In this document: positions 24,575 to 33,656 of the stretch, piece by piece | Position numbering within the stretch: position 1 is the first letter of the stretch | Layout: each line of letters begins with the position of its first letter | Assembly (NCBI RefSeq): GCF_019797745.1 | Contig: NZ_VOSI01000001.1 | Coordinates: forward strand, 990,928 to 1,054,927 | Direction: 5' to 3' | Length of the DNA: 64,000 nucleotides | Source of the DNA: Edaphocola aurantiacus | GTDB lineage: Bacteria > Bacteroidota > Bacteroidia > Chitinophagales > Chitinophagaceae | Notes under the pieces: generated by a model | Seen by the model: the letters and a program-made list of their open reading frames with translations, nothing else | Told to the model about the DNA's origin: nothing | Databases searched by the model: none | Made by a program: the position numbers and the translations under genes

Positions 24575-25575
24575 TTAACATCCAGGATTACATCTCCCGT
24601 TTTAAAGAACAATATCCGCAGGCACCGGAGCCATTAAATCTATTGCCGCAACTGAGCGATTTTGTACAACACGAAATCACACAACTGGACGCCATTTATG
24701 AGGTAAAGGATAATGTTGCCATTCACCCTACAGCAGTCTTAGAACACAATGTGACCATTAAGGCACCGGCTATTATAGGCCCGGGTTGCTTTATCGGTGC
24801 GAATGCTTATTTACGTCAGGGTGTAATCCTTACAGAGCAGGTCAGTATCGGCACTGGCTGCGAGATCAAGTCCAGCATTATTGGCAGCCGTACAGCCATT
24901 GCCCATTTCAATTTTATCGGAGACAGTCTCATTGGCGCACAAGTTAATTTTGAAGCAGGATCGCATACAGCCAATCATTTTAATGAGCGCTCAGACAAGC
25001 GCATATTCATCAATATCAATGGGGATATTAATGATAGCGGTTTGCTGAAGTTCGGCGCTATCGTGGGCGACCATTGCCGCATTGGTGCCAATGCTGTTTT
25101 ATCACCAGGCACCATTCTGGCTCCGAGGACTATTGTAAAACGACTGGAACTGGTAGAGCAGGTGAGCGAAGATACCCTGATCAACAATAAGCATTACCAT
25201 AAGAGCCGGGCACAGATGATCCGCAATTACGTAGAAGGGTATAACCAGTATGACATAGACCAGATGATGACTGACTTCGATCCCAACATCGTATTTGAAA
25301 ACATTCAGAACGGAGAGCGGAAAATGAGGCTGGTAGGCCTTCATACCTTCCGCGTACAGGCAGAGGAGGCAAAGCAATACTTTAAAGAGAGAAAGCAGAC
25401 CATTGTTTCGTTCAAGGATTCGGGTAATGAAACCGAAATAGAAATCGACTACTACGCCATCATTGGTGCAGATCTGCCTAATGGTATGAAAAGTGGTCAG
25501 GAGCTGCGTCTTAAGGGCTGGTCTGTATTTACATTTGAAGGAGAGAAAATTACCCGTCTGGTAGACATCAGTTAG
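24571..25575 (+). CDS. left-handed beta-helix (hexapeptide) protein fused to a SnoaL/NTF2-like domain
   Basis: 334 residues starting at the ATG 24571 that overlaps the VOC stop; the longer frame from 24481 lies inside the VOC gene. Residues about 60-215 are hexapeptide repeats of the LpxA/acyltransferase type (VAIHPTAVLEHNVTIKAPAI, IGPGCFIGANAYLRQGVILT, FGAIVGDHCRIGANAVLSPG). Residues about 225-334 form a SnoaL/NTF2-like domain (MMTDFDPNIVFENIQNGE, ELRLKGWSVFTFEGEKITRL). The N-terminus resembles UDP-sugar acetyltransferases, so it may be an acyl- or nucleotidyltransferase-like enzyme. The fusion of these two folds is unusual to me; the reaction is unknown. Confidence 0.83.
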   Translation: MINIQDYISRFKEQYPQAPEPLNLLPQLSDFVQHEITQLDAIYEVKDNVAIHPTAVLEHNVTIKAPAIIGPGCFIGANAYLRQGVILTEQVSIGTGCEIKSSIIGSRTAIAHFNFIGDSLIGAQVNFEAGSHTANHFNERSDKRIFININGDINDSGLLKFGAIVGDHCRIGANAVLSPGTILAPRTIVKRLELVEQVSEDTLINNKHYHKSRAQMIRNYVEGYNQYDIDQMMTDFDPNIVFENIQNGERKMRLVGLHTFRVQAEEAKQYFKERKQTIVSFKDSGNETEIEIDYYAIIGADLPNGMKSGQELRLKGWSVFTFEGEKITRLVDIS

Positions 25576-25678
25576 GCATCTGAAAATATTCACAAAACCT
25601 TTACGCTGATTGCGACAATATTCATAAATGTTTTTGTAATATTAATTACCATTTTATCCACCTTTTAAACTCAGAGAG

Positions 25679-26089
25679 ATGAAACGTAAAGCAACCGCCG
25701 TATGGAACGGAACCGGCAAAGAAGGCAGCGGACACCTGTCTACGCAAAGTACCGTTCTGAATAAAACGCAATATTCCTTCAACAGCCGCTTTGCAGAAGG
25801 TGTTGGCACAAACCCTGAAGAGTTGCTGGCCGCAGCACATGCAGGATGTTTCACCATGAAGCTCAGCTTTGACCTTGCAGAAGCAGGTTTCATACCGGAT
25901 ACGCTGGAAACGGAATCTGCCATTACCTTTGAAGATGGTAAGATCACCCGGTCCGAACTGACGCTGAAAGCAAAGGTTCCCGGCATAACAGACGAGCAGT
26001 TCCAGCAGATTGCCAAAGGTGCAGAACAAAACTGCCCGGTAAGCAATGCCTTTAGTTTTGACATTACCCTGAAGGCTACTTTAGAGTAA
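25679..26089 (+). CDS. OsmC-family peroxidase
   Basis: 136-residue OsmC/Ohr-family thiol peroxidase that reduces organic hydroperoxides. The two redox cysteines are C57 in AAAHAGCFTM and C119 in EQNCPVSNAF, with N-terminal KATAVWNGTGKEGSGHLST typical of the OsmC rather than the Ohr branch. Cytoplasmic. Monocistronic, with a strong terminator following at 26115-26143. Confidence 0.94.
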   Translation: MKRKATAVWNGTGKEGSGHLSTQSTVLNKTQYSFNSRFAEGVGTNPEELLAAAHAGCFTMKLSFDLAEAGFIPDTLETESAITFEDGKITRSELTLKAKVPGITDEQFQQIAKGAEQNCPVSNAFSFDITLKATLE

Positions 26090-26114
26090 TCATTTTTATC
26101 AGAAACACATTTTA

Positions 26115-26143
26115 AAAAGAGCCGTATCGATTACGGCTCTTTT
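26115..26143 (+). terminator. terminator after osmC-like gene
   Basis: 12-bp perfect stem AAAAGAGCCGTA / TACGGCTCTTTT around a 5-base loop, ending in a T run. Confidence 0.88.
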
Positions 26144-26259
26144 TCATGATATCTTGTTTGCGTTATAAAAATGATAAAAGAATTATAACCGCTTCTTCCC
26201 GGAAAGGATAATGCGTATCTTAAAGGCACTCAATTTTCATTAATTAACATCTGCCATTT

Positions 26260-26958
26260 ATGATATTGTTATCTGATTTTAACTGGAAAGAAATTTTGCT
26301 GGGCAGCGAGGAGTGGAGTTTTCTTGGAGAAGTAGTACTGCGCACAGCGGTTATGTTCCTTATGATTATCCTGAGCCTGAAGATACTGGGTAAAAGGGGT
26401 GTAAAACAACTCTCCATATTTGAGCTGGTGGTCATTATAGGGTTCGGTTCTGCAGCCGGTGACCCGATGATCTATAAAGATGTGGGCATCATCCCATCCA
26501 TCATTTCTTTCCTGGTGATCATTACCGTCTATCGCATCCTCACCCATTTTATCGGGAAGTATAAAAAATTCGAAACCTTTGTGGAGGGCAGACCACTATG
26601 CCTGATACGGGAAGGTGCATTTGCTGAAAATTTTCTGGAAGAGGCCCTGGGCATACAGGAATTACTATCAGAACTACGGCTCAAAGGCGTATCTCAGCTG
26701 GGACAGGTACAAACCGCACTGGAAGAGATATCGGGAGAGATCAGTGTATTTTTTTACCCGGACGAAGAAGTAAAATACGGATTACCGATTATGCCAGAAG
26801 AGCTGGCACATCCCCTCACTGATATTGAGACGGCAGGTCATTATTCATGTAGTAACTGCGGGCATACCGAGTATAAATTCAATGGGCCTGCAGGAAAATG
26901 CAGTACCTGTAAAGAGGATGAGTGGGTCTCTTCCAGCAACCGCAGAAGGATCTCCTGA
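26260..26958 (+). CDS. DUF421 (YetF-like) membrane protein with C-terminal zinc ribbon
   Basis: 232 residues with three N-terminal hydrophobic segments (about 25-45, 55-72 and 76-95) and the DUF421 signature LGKRGVKQLSIFELVVIIGFGSAAGDP. It continues as a cytoplasmic domain (VEGRPLCLIREG, ELLSELRLKGVSQLGQV). The last 40 residues carry two CxxC pairs (CSNCG, CSTC), a zinc ribbon not found in the Bacillus YetF prototype. Function of the family is poorly defined. Confidence 0.88.
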   Translation: MILLSDFNWKEILLGSEEWSFLGEVVLRTAVMFLMIILSLKILGKRGVKQLSIFELVVIIGFGSAAGDPMIYKDVGIIPSIISFLVIITVYRILTHFIGKYKKFETFVEGRPLCLIREGAFAENFLEEALGIQELLSELRLKGVSQLGQVQTALEEISGEISVFFYPDEEVKYGLPIMPEELAHPLTDIETAGHYSCSNCGHTEYKFNGPAGKCSTCKEDEWVSSSNRRRIS

Positions 26959-27034
26959 TTATTAACGCTGTATTAATGAAAAATATATGCTTACTCCGGC
27001 GAAGTTTTATAGTTTTATGGAAACAATAGATTTT

Positions 27035-27364
27035 ATGGGAAAATTCACTATCTCTAAAAGAACTAACGGAGAATACCAGTTCTCTTTAAAAGCTGGCAAT
27101 GGCCAGATAATCCTGTCCAGCGAAGGCTATAACAATAAGGCCGGTTGCGAAAACGGAATTGAGTCTGTAAAAAAGAATGCGCCGGATGACAATCGTTACG
27201 AGCGCAAAACAGCCTCTAACGGCAAATTCCACTTCAACCTGAAGGCGGGTAACGGACAGGTCATTGGCAGCAGCCAGATGTATGAATCCGAAGCCAGCCG
27301 TGATAATGGTATCGAGTCGGTCAAAAACAATGCACCGGATGCTACCGTAGAAGATGAGGCGTAA
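27035..27364 (+). CDS. YegP-like protein, two tandem DUF1508 repeats
   Basis: 109 residues made of two near-identical DUF1508 units: GKFTISKRTNGEYQFSLKAG...SEGYNNKAGCENGIESVKKN and GKFHFNLKAGNGQVIGSSQM...EASRDNGIESVKNN. Each unit is a small beta-sheet and helix fold. Start at ATG 27035 aligns with the domain; in-frame ATGs at 27017 and 26987 are possible. Function unknown. A 14-bp stem terminator follows. Confidence 0.88.
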   Translation: MGKFTISKRTNGEYQFSLKAGNGQIILSSEGYNNKAGCENGIESVKKNAPDDNRYERKTASNGKFHFNLKAGNGQVIGSSQMYESEASRDNGIESVKNNAPDATVEDEA

Positions 27365-27377
27365 ATATATTTCTTGA

Positions 27378-27413
27378 GCAGAAGAGCAGGCATAAAGCCT
27401 GCTCTTCTGCTTT
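27378..27413 (+). terminator. terminator after the YegP-like gene
   Basis: Perfect 14-bp stem GCAGAAGAGCAGGC / GCCTGCTCTTCTGC with loop ATAAA, then TTT. Confidence 0.85.
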
Positions 27414-27461
27414 ATGTGTCTTCAATATATTTTCCTATTTTCATCCCCAAACTAAAATAGC

Positions 27462-28148
27462 ATGAAAAACCTGATACTCCTGCATGGTGCCCTGGGGCAC
27501 AGCGATCTGTTCGCACCTTATAAGGACATATTATCCCCGCATTTTAATATCCATACACCACTGTTCTCAGGGCACGGCCAGACAAGCCTTCCTGAAGGAG
27601 GTATTACAATGGAACAATATACCCGGGAATTAGCGGCTTATTGTAATCGGGAAGAACTGCAGGAAGTGCATCTCTTCGGGCACAGCATGGGTGGTTATGT
27701 GGCGCTGTGTTATGCCCTGCAACAACCAGACAGGGTAAAATCGGTGATGACACTAGGCACCAAATTTGACTGGACTGAAGAACAGGCAATCAAAGAAAGT
27801 AAAATGCTGGACCCGGAAACTATACAGGCCAAAATACCTAAATACGCCGCACAACTGGAAGCACAGCATGGAACGCAATGGAAGCAATTGTTACCCGAAA
27901 TTGCCGGTATGATGATAGCCCTGGGCAAAAAACCGGTTTTGCAATCAGAAAATCTATCTACCCTTAGTCTGCCTGTACAGATCATGCTTGGAGATAAAGA
28001 CAATATGGTCAGCCTCGAGGAAAGTACACAGGTGTATCGCAGCATACCCGAAGCAAGGTTCGCCGTACTGCCGGATACCAAACATCCTATGGATCGTGTA
28101 CGTCCGCAACTGGTACTGGATCTGATGAAGGACTTCTGGGGATTATAA
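27462..28148 (+). CDS. alpha/beta hydrolase
   Basis: 228-residue cytoplasmic alpha/beta-hydrolase. NLILLHGALGHSDLF carries the oxyanion HG, the nucleophile elbow is GHSMGG (S75), and the acid and base are D178 or D180 (MLGDKD) and H208 (PDTKHPMD), the full catalytic triad. It most resembles small esterases or MhpC-like hydrolases; the substrate is unknown. The terminator at 28166-28194 is shared with the convergent fabF-type gene. Confidence 0.9.
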   Translation: MKNLILLHGALGHSDLFAPYKDILSPHFNIHTPLFSGHGQTSLPEGGITMEQYTRELAAYCNREELQEVHLFGHSMGGYVALCYALQQPDRVKSVMTLGTKFDWTEEQAIKESKMLDPETIQAKIPKYAAQLEAQHGTQWKQLLPEIAGMMIALGKKPVLQSENLSTLSLPVQIMLGDKDNMVSLEESTQVYRSIPEARFAVLPDTKHPMDRVRPQLVLDLMKDFWGL

Positions 28149-28165
28149 CTGATTTATAATTACAA

Positions 28166-28194
28166 AAAAGAGCAAGCATGATGCTTGCTCTTTT
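28166..28194. terminator. bidirectional terminator between hydrolase and fabF-like genes
   Basis: Palindrome AAAAGAGCAAGCA / TGCTTGCTCTTTT between convergent genes, with A- and T-rich flanks on both sides. The same stem sequence recurs at 52742-52769. Confidence 0.85.
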
Positions 28195-28220
28195 GTATAT
28201 GCTCCGAACAGGAAGCATTA

Positions 28221-29468
28221 TTACGATGATTTATATTTCTTGAAGATGGAGGTTGCGATGTGTCCGCCAAAACCAAAGGTATTGCTCATGGCATAATTTA
28301 TCGTTTTTTGCTGAGCAGTGTGCAGGGTAAAATTAAAGTCATCTTTATACTCCGGCTCTATATCAACAGCATTAATCGTCGGAGGTACGATATCATGCAT
28401 CACTGCCTTAATACAGGCGATCGCTTCTACAGCACCAGCTGCACCCAGGAGGTGACCTGTCATTGATTTCGTCGCGCTGATATTTAATCCAGTACCTCTG
28501 CCAAAAACACGCTCTATTGCTTTTAACTCACTGAGGTCGCCCTGAGGTGTTGAGGTTGCATGTGCATTCAGGTAATCGATATCTCCTGCGGTAATCTCCG
28601 CATCTTCCAAAGCAGCCAGCATACCCAGGTAAGCGCCCTCCCCTTCAGGATGCGTTCCGGTCAGGTGGTATGCATCGGCAGCCATTCCACCACCCACAAT
28701 TTCAGCAAGGATGGGAGCATTACGTTTTATGGCATGCTCATAAGACTCCAGGATAAGGGCACCGGCTCCCTCACCCATCACAAACCCATCTCTGTTGATA
28801 TCGAAAGGACGGGATGCTATAACCGGCTGGTCATTAAGAGTAGACAATGCTTTTGAGGCATTGAAGCCTCCCACAGAACTTTCATTAATGGGCGCTTCCG
28901 ATCCTCCGGTAATGATCATATCAGCCTTACCCCAGCGGATATAATTAAAGGCATCAATGATCGCGGTATTGGAGGTCGCACAGGCAGATACCGTTGTATA
29001 GTTAATCCCCCTTAATCCATACTTGATGGAGATCACACCGGAGGCAATGTCAACAATCATTTTAGGAATAAAGAAGGGACTGAAACGAGGCGTGCCATCA
29101 CCTTTGGCATATTCCATAACTTGCTCCTGGAATGTACCGATCCCTCCATTACCGGATCCCCAGATCACTCCGATGCGGTTTTTATTCAGCTCCTCAAAAT
29201 TGATATTGCTGTCCTTAACGGCTTCTGCTACCGCTGCCAGCGCATACTGCGTAAACAGATCATACTTACGAGCAGCAGCCTTTTCCATATGATCTAAGGG
29301 ATCAAAATGCTTGAGTTCACAGGCAAATTTGGTTTTGAATCTATCGGTATCAAATTTGGTAATGGGTGCCGCGCCACTCATTCCATTGGTAAGCGATTGC
29401 CAGAAATCACTTACGTTGTTCCCCAGGGGAGTGAGGGCCCCAAGCCCTGTAATGACTACTCTGTTCAT
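28221..29468 (-). CDS. fabF: beta-ketoacyl-ACP synthase II (FabF-type)
   Basis: 415-residue condensing enzyme that elongates acyl-ACP in fatty-acid synthesis. The catalytic triad is intact: C163 (SACATSN), H303 (NAHATSTP) and H339 (MTGHLLGA). Length and motifs are typical of FabF. It is not beside acpP or other fab genes; its upstream neighbour on the same strand is a TetR-family regulator 70 bp away, and a palindrome at 29501-29526 sits just ahead of its start. So this is probably an accessory, regulated KAS II rather than the main housekeeping copy, but that is inference. Confidence 0.93.
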   Translation of the reverse strand: MNRVVITGLGALTPLGNNVSDFWQSLTNGMSGAAPITKFDTDRFKTKFACELKHFDPLDHMEKAAARKYDLFTQYALAAVAEAVKDSNINFEELNKNRIGVIWGSGNGGIGTFQEQVMEYAKGDGTPRFSPFFIPKMIVDIASGVISIKYGLRGINYTTVSACATSNTAIIDAFNYIRWGKADMIITGGSEAPINESSVGGFNASKALSTLNDQPVIASRPFDINRDGFVMGEGAGALILESYEHAIKRNAPILAEIVGGGMAADAYHLTGTHPEGEGAYLGMLAALEDAEITAGDIDYLNAHATSTPQGDLSELKAIERVFGRGTGLNISATKSMTGHLLGAAGAVEAIACIKAVMHDIVPPTINAVDIEPEYKDDFNFTLHTAQQKTINYAMSNTFGFGGHIATSIFKKYKSS

Positions 29469-29498
29469 AATTACTATTTGTGTTTTAAACCATAGAAA

Positions 29499-29528
29499 CC
29501 ATTAATATACCGATTGGTATATTAATGG
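29499..29528 (-). promoter_or_regulatory. TetR operator before fabF-type gene
   Basis: Perfect 13-bp inverted repeat CCATTAATATACC-GATT-GGTATATTAATGG, 30 bases ahead of the fabF start codon. Its core AATATACC-N4-GGTATATT recurs before the tetR gene at 30187-30206. Confidence 0.8.
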
Positions 29529-29538
29529 TGAAAAAATT

Positions 29539-30132
29539 TTATTTCAGTAATTCCTGCACCACAATCAGTTTGATTCTGTCTGCTGCGAGCTGGAAATATT
29601 TAGTATCATTCATAATCTTTGCCAGGAGCATATTACCTTCCATAATACTGAAAATAGTAGCAGCATATGTAGTCGCATCGGCTTTGGATTTAAATTCTTT
29701 TTTGGCTTGTCCCTGCTCAATAACCTCCCGGATCAACCGCAGAAACTGCTTCATGCTTTTACGAACTATATCGCGCATAAAATGCAGGTGATCGTCTGCC
29801 TCCACCGCTGCATTCATTAAAGGGCAGCCCCCTTTCCCGAAAACGATCTGTCCGTTACGGACATAAAAATCCGGGTAGGCCAGCAGGGCCTCTTTTGCAG
29901 AAGTAGCTTTTCCGATCCAGTCTTTTAAAGCATTAATGATGACAGAGCTGTTATACTCATAGGCTGCAATAGCCAGCTCATTCTTATCTGCAAAGTTTCC
30001 GTAGATAGCGCCTTTAGTCAGTTTCGTCGCTTTCTGAACATCAGACAAAGACGTATTCTCGTATCCTTTTACGTTAAATACGGTGGCTGATTGCTCTATA
30101 ATAAACTGTCTTGTCTGCTCTGCTTTTGTCAT
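29539..30132 (-). CDS. TetR-family transcriptional repressor
   Basis: 197 residues. The N-terminal helix-turn-helix FIIEQSATVFNVKGYENTS, then TKLTKGAIYGNFADKNELAI, is the standard TetR DNA-binding domain; the ligand-binding C-terminal half is all-helical (YPDFYVRNGQIVFGKGGCPL, TYAATIFSIMEGNMLLAKIM). It stands directly upstream of the fabF-type gene. Its own promoter and that of fabF carry the same palindrome, so it most likely represses both. Such regulators often sense acyl-CoAs, lipids or drugs; the ligand is unknown. Confidence 0.92.
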   Translation of the reverse strand: MTKAEQTRQFIIEQSATVFNVKGYENTSLSDVQKATKLTKGAIYGNFADKNELAIAAYEYNSSVIINALKDWIGKATSAKEALLAYPDFYVRNGQIVFGKGGCPLMNAAVEADDHLHFMRDIVRKSMKQFLRLIREVIEQGQAKKEFKSKADATTYAATIFSIMEGNMLLAKIMNDTKYFQLAADRIKLIVVQELLK

Positions 30133-30186
30133 GTGCGATAAGCATAAAATAATTGCTGATCCACAAAGCTACACAATATCAGATAA

Positions 30187-30206
30187 AATATACCAATAGG
30201 TATATT
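30187..30206 (-). promoter_or_regulatory. TetR autoregulatory operator
   Basis: AATATACC-AATA-GGTATATT, perfect 8-bp inverted repeat 55 bases ahead of the tetR start. Same core as 29503-29522, only the 4-base spacer differs. Confidence 0.8.
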
Positions 30207-30386
30207 ATTTATTGCCGGAATATTTATATGAAGCAATGTCAATTCTGCGTTCAATAATGTACATTTTTAGCCTGTATTTCTTTTTACTTTTATCCATCCC
30301 TGCAATTGCCTGCTCTTTATACTAATACTCAAATCTCTCCGTTATAACTTAAACATTTAATTAACACACCTGTCAATTAAGATTCC

Positions 30387-32747
30387 ATGAAATCTACTAT
30401 TGTATCCCTATCTATTGTTGGGGCCTTTGCCGCAACAAGCCCGGCCTTTGCCCAGGCGAAGCTTACCCTGAGCGGGTTTGTCAAGGAAAGCAACTCGCAG
30501 GAAACACTTCCGGGAGCCGTTATTAAGGTTAAAGGCTCCGAAACATTTGTCACTACAAATGAGTACGGTTTTTATTCCCTGAGTCTTCCGCAGGGCAGTT
30601 ACGAGCTGGAGGTCTATTTCCCCGGCTATGTCAGCAACAAGACATTTACCATCGACCTGAACAGCAGTCAGAAGCTGGACATGGATATTGCGCCCCAGAA
30701 TACGCTGGAAGAAGTTACCGTTACAGCACAATCCGGGCAGGTCGCCAACCTTCGCATGGGCACACATCAGCTCGAAATTGACCAGATCAAAAATGTACCG
30801 GCATTACTGGGCGAGAAAGATGTATTTAAAGTCATCAAACTCTTGCCTGGCGTGCAGAAGGGACAGGAAGGCAGCAGCGGATTCAATGTACGGGGCGGTG
30901 GTGTGGACCAGAACCTAATCATACTGGACGATGCGGTGGTGTATAATGCCAGTCACCTGTTCGGCTTCTTCTCCGTATTTAACGGTGATGCGCTGAAAGG
31001 CGTAGAACTCATCAAAGGGGGCTATCCTGCCAAATACGGAGAGCGCCTGTCTTCTGTCCTGAACATGACGATGAAAGAAGGTGATAAAGAAAAATTTAAG
31101 GGAGAATACGGCATCGGCCTGTTATCGTCCCGGGTTACAATCGAAGGTCCTATTGTAAAAAACAAGGCTTCTTTCCTGCTTTCTGGCCGCAGAACATATG
31201 CCGATGTACTGGCGCAGCCTATTCTGAAAGCTTTCGGGGAAAGTCCCGCTGGTTACTACTTTTATGACATGAATGCGAAGGTAAACTACCAGATCAATGA
31301 TCGTAACAGCATTTACCTCAGCGGGTATTTTGGCAGGGATAAATTCTATATCAACTTCAAAGATCGCGATATGGAGAGCAGTGCCAAGAACAATTTCAGC
31401 TGGGGTAATGCTACGGGTACCTTCCGCTGGAATATGATACTCAATCCCAAACTCTTTGCCAATCTTACATTCAACTACAGCAATTATAACATGTCGGTAT
31501 ACATGAAGGAAAAGTTTGGATCTGATACATATATCATGCAATACCTTTCTTCAATCGATGATATTGGCGCCAAATATGACCTGAGTTATTATGCCAGCGC
31601 TCGTCATACCATAAAGGCCGGGTATAAGATCACGAGGCATCTATTCAAACCGAGTGTATACACAACCATTGAAAACCAGGACAAGAAGATCACCCAGGCA
31701 GATGATTATATCAGCTGGGAAAACAACCTGTACATTGATGATGAATGGAAGATCACTAAATCACTGGCAGCCAACCTGGGCTTAAGGGGTTCTTCCTTCA
31801 CGACCAATGCCAAAACATATTTCAACCTGGAGCCCCGTGCTTCGGTGCGTTACCTGCTGAACGATCTGACTTCTGTAAAGGCAAGTTACACGGTAATGAA
31901 CCAGTATATGCACCTGGTGAGCTCTACGGGCATCAATATGCCTACAGACCTGTGGATACCAGCTACGGAGCGTGTGGCTCCGCAAAGAGCGAAACAGTAT
32001 AGTGCGGGCTTGTTCCGTGATCTGCAGATTGGCAAACAGATGTTCAACCTGAGCCTGGAGGGTTATTACAAAGACATGAGCAATATTGTTTCGTACAAAG
32101 AAGGCGCTTCTTTTATGTCTATAGGTGACCCTACGGATAATGGTAAGCCGATTACTTTTGAAGATAATGTGACCTCGGGTACGGGCAAAAGCTATGGTGC
32201 AGAACTGATGTTCCAAAAGCAAAAAGGCCGTTTCACGGGCTGGCTTTCCTACACGCTTTCCTGGACGAAATACCATTTTGCTGAGATCAATAACGGAGAA
32301 TGGTTCTACCCGAGACATGACCGGAGACATGATGTAAACCTGGTAGGCTTTTATGAAATCAATAAAAAGATACGGCTGAATGCACTCTTCACTTTTGCAA
32401 CGGGCAACCCGGTAATGCTACCGAGATATGAAGCAAATATTGTAGGTAATATACCGGTAGACGGTAACCTCAGTGGCAGTAATGTCTACAACGGCTATCA
32501 CCTCTACACTGACCGGAATACTTATCGTACCGAAGCCTATCACCGTATGGATCTGGGCATACAGTTTATGAAGCAGAAGAAGAACGGGGTAAGGACCTGG
32601 GAGCTTAGTTTCTACAATGTATACAACCGACAAAATCCGTTCTTCTATAACATGGAAAGCAGTTCTTTTATGAGTGAGCAGAAGCTGTATAAATACACCA
32701 TTTTCCCGTTCATTCCATCTATCACATATTCATTCAAATTTAGCTAA
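30387..32747 (+). CDS. TonB-dependent outer-membrane receptor with carboxypeptidase-like N-terminal domain
   Basis: 786 residues: Sec signal peptide (cleaved near residue 22, ATSPAFAQ), an N-terminal CarboxypepD-type beta domain (LSGFVKESNSQETLPGAVIK), a plug domain (RMGTHQLEIDQIKNVPALLG, GFNVRGGGVDQNLIILDDAV) and a 22-strand-type barrel ending in a phenylalanine-rich strand (IFPFIPSITYSFKFS). TonB-dependent transporter for an unknown substrate. The next gene, ten bases downstream, encodes a DUF4249 lipoprotein, the usual partner of this receptor subfamily. No SusD gene, so it is not a glycan SusCD pair. Confidence 0.93.
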   Translation: MKSTIVSLSIVGAFAATSPAFAQAKLTLSGFVKESNSQETLPGAVIKVKGSETFVTTNEYGFYSLSLPQGSYELEVYFPGYVSNKTFTIDLNSSQKLDMDIAPQNTLEEVTVTAQSGQVANLRMGTHQLEIDQIKNVPALLGEKDVFKVIKLLPGVQKGQEGSSGFNVRGGGVDQNLIILDDAVVYNASHLFGFFSVFNGDALKGVELIKGGYPAKYGERLSSVLNMTMKEGDKEKFKGEYGIGLLSSRVTIEGPIVKNKASFLLSGRRTYADVLAQPILKAFGESPAGYYFYDMNAKVNYQINDRNSIYLSGYFGRDKFYINFKDRDMESSAKNNFSWGNATGTFRWNMILNPKLFANLTFNYSNYNMSVYMKEKFGSDTYIMQYLSSIDDIGAKYDLSYYASARHTIKAGYKITRHLFKPSVYTTIENQDKKITQADDYISWENNLYIDDEWKITKSLAANLGLRGSSFTTNAKTYFNLEPRASVRYLLNDLTSVKASYTVMNQYMHLVSSTGINMPTDLWIPATERVAPQRAKQYSAGLFRDLQIGKQMFNLSLEGYYKDMSNIVSYKEGASFMSIGDPTDNGKPITFEDNVTSGTGKSYGAELMFQKQKGRFTGWLSYTLSWTKYHFAEINNGEWFYPRHDRRHDVNLVGFYEINKKIRLNALFTFATGNPVMLPRYEANIVGNIPVDGNLSGSNVYNGYHLYTDRNTYRTEAYHRMDLGIQFMKQKKNGVRTWELSFYNVYNRQNPFFYNMESSSFMSEQKLYKYTIFPFIPSITYSFKFS

Positions 32748-32756
32748 GCCATTACT

Positions 32757-33581
32757 ATGAGATATACAGTGTATAAACTAATCGCATTTCTGTCGCTCGC
32801 ATATACTATGAGCAGCTGCCGTAAGGAAGTAACCAATATTCCGCTGGCGCAGGCCGATGATATGGCCATACTACAGGGGTACCTGAATCCCGACCTTGAT
32901 ACGATTACCATTGCCTTATCAGTTGCATCGGGGATTACCAAAAACAAGAAAACCATTACACAGACCGACCTGGAACATGCGCAGGTAACCATTGAGTCTA
33001 ATGGTGTGGTAAAGCCTTTGCAGTTCCTGACCAATAATTACGGACTGGTAGTATTCTATCTGAAAAGAACGGAGCTACCCATATTATCCGGAAGTACCTA
33101 TACGGTACGCGCCAAAAACGGAGATAAATTCTCTATGGAGGCCATGACTACGGTACCTGCTCCAGATTTTGATTTCAGCTTTGAGACAACTGGTCCTTTT
33201 CATTCCGCATCGAGTGATATTTACAGGATCAAAACCAAGGTGGCTGATATACGCGGGCAAGAGAATTTTTACAGGATCAACATTTATTCTGAAATGCCCT
33301 GGAATAACAGTAACGTAGCGATCTATTATGTTACGGATGATCATGATGCTACCGCAGAAATCAGTACCAAAATAGAATTAGGAGCTTATGCAAAGGACTC
33401 CGGGACCTGTACCCTATCTGTATCCAATATCAGTGAGGAATATTACAAATTTGCAGAATCATTGAATACGCTGGGCAATACAGATGGTAATCCCTTTGCC
33501 GAACCCACCAGGCTATACACCAATGTGCAAGGCGGCATTGGCATACTGGCTTCAATGAGGGTGAAGTATAAAGCCCTGTAA
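32757..33581 (+). CDS. DUF4249 lipoprotein, receptor partner
   Basis: 274 residues. Lipoprotein signal (SLAYTMSSC, lipidated Cys near 21) followed by the DUF4249 pattern: AILQGYLNPDLDTITIALSV, a beta-rich middle, and the C-terminus NPFAEPTRLYTNVQGGIGIL. The family is found almost only next to TonB receptors of the preceding type and probably sits on the outer-membrane surface as a substrate-binding or lid component. Co-transcribed with the receptor and closed by the long hairpin at 33593-33645. Confidence 0.9.
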   Translation: MRYTVYKLIAFLSLAYTMSSCRKEVTNIPLAQADDMAILQGYLNPDLDTITIALSVASGITKNKKTITQTDLEHAQVTIESNGVVKPLQFLTNNYGLVVFYLKRTELPILSGSTYTVRAKNGDKFSMEAMTTVPAPDFDFSFETTGPFHSASSDIYRIKTKVADIRGQENFYRINIYSEMPWNNSNVAIYYVTDDHDATAEISTKIELGAYAKDSGTCTLSVSNISEEYYKFAESLNTLGNTDGNPFAEPTRLYTNVQGGIGILASMRVKYKAL

Positions 33582-33592
33582 GCATTTCAGAA

Positions 33593-33645
33593 AAGACAAT
33601 AAACAACAAGCGCCGGGAATCCCGGCGCTTGTTGTTTATTGTCTT
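33593..33645. terminator. very long bidirectional terminator
   Basis: 25-bp perfect inverted repeat around a 3-base loop (GACAATAAACAACAAGCG... mirrored to ...GTTTATTGTC), lying between convergent genes. Both ends give A/T-rich tails. Confidence 0.9.
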
Positions 33646-33656
33646 AAAACTACTGA

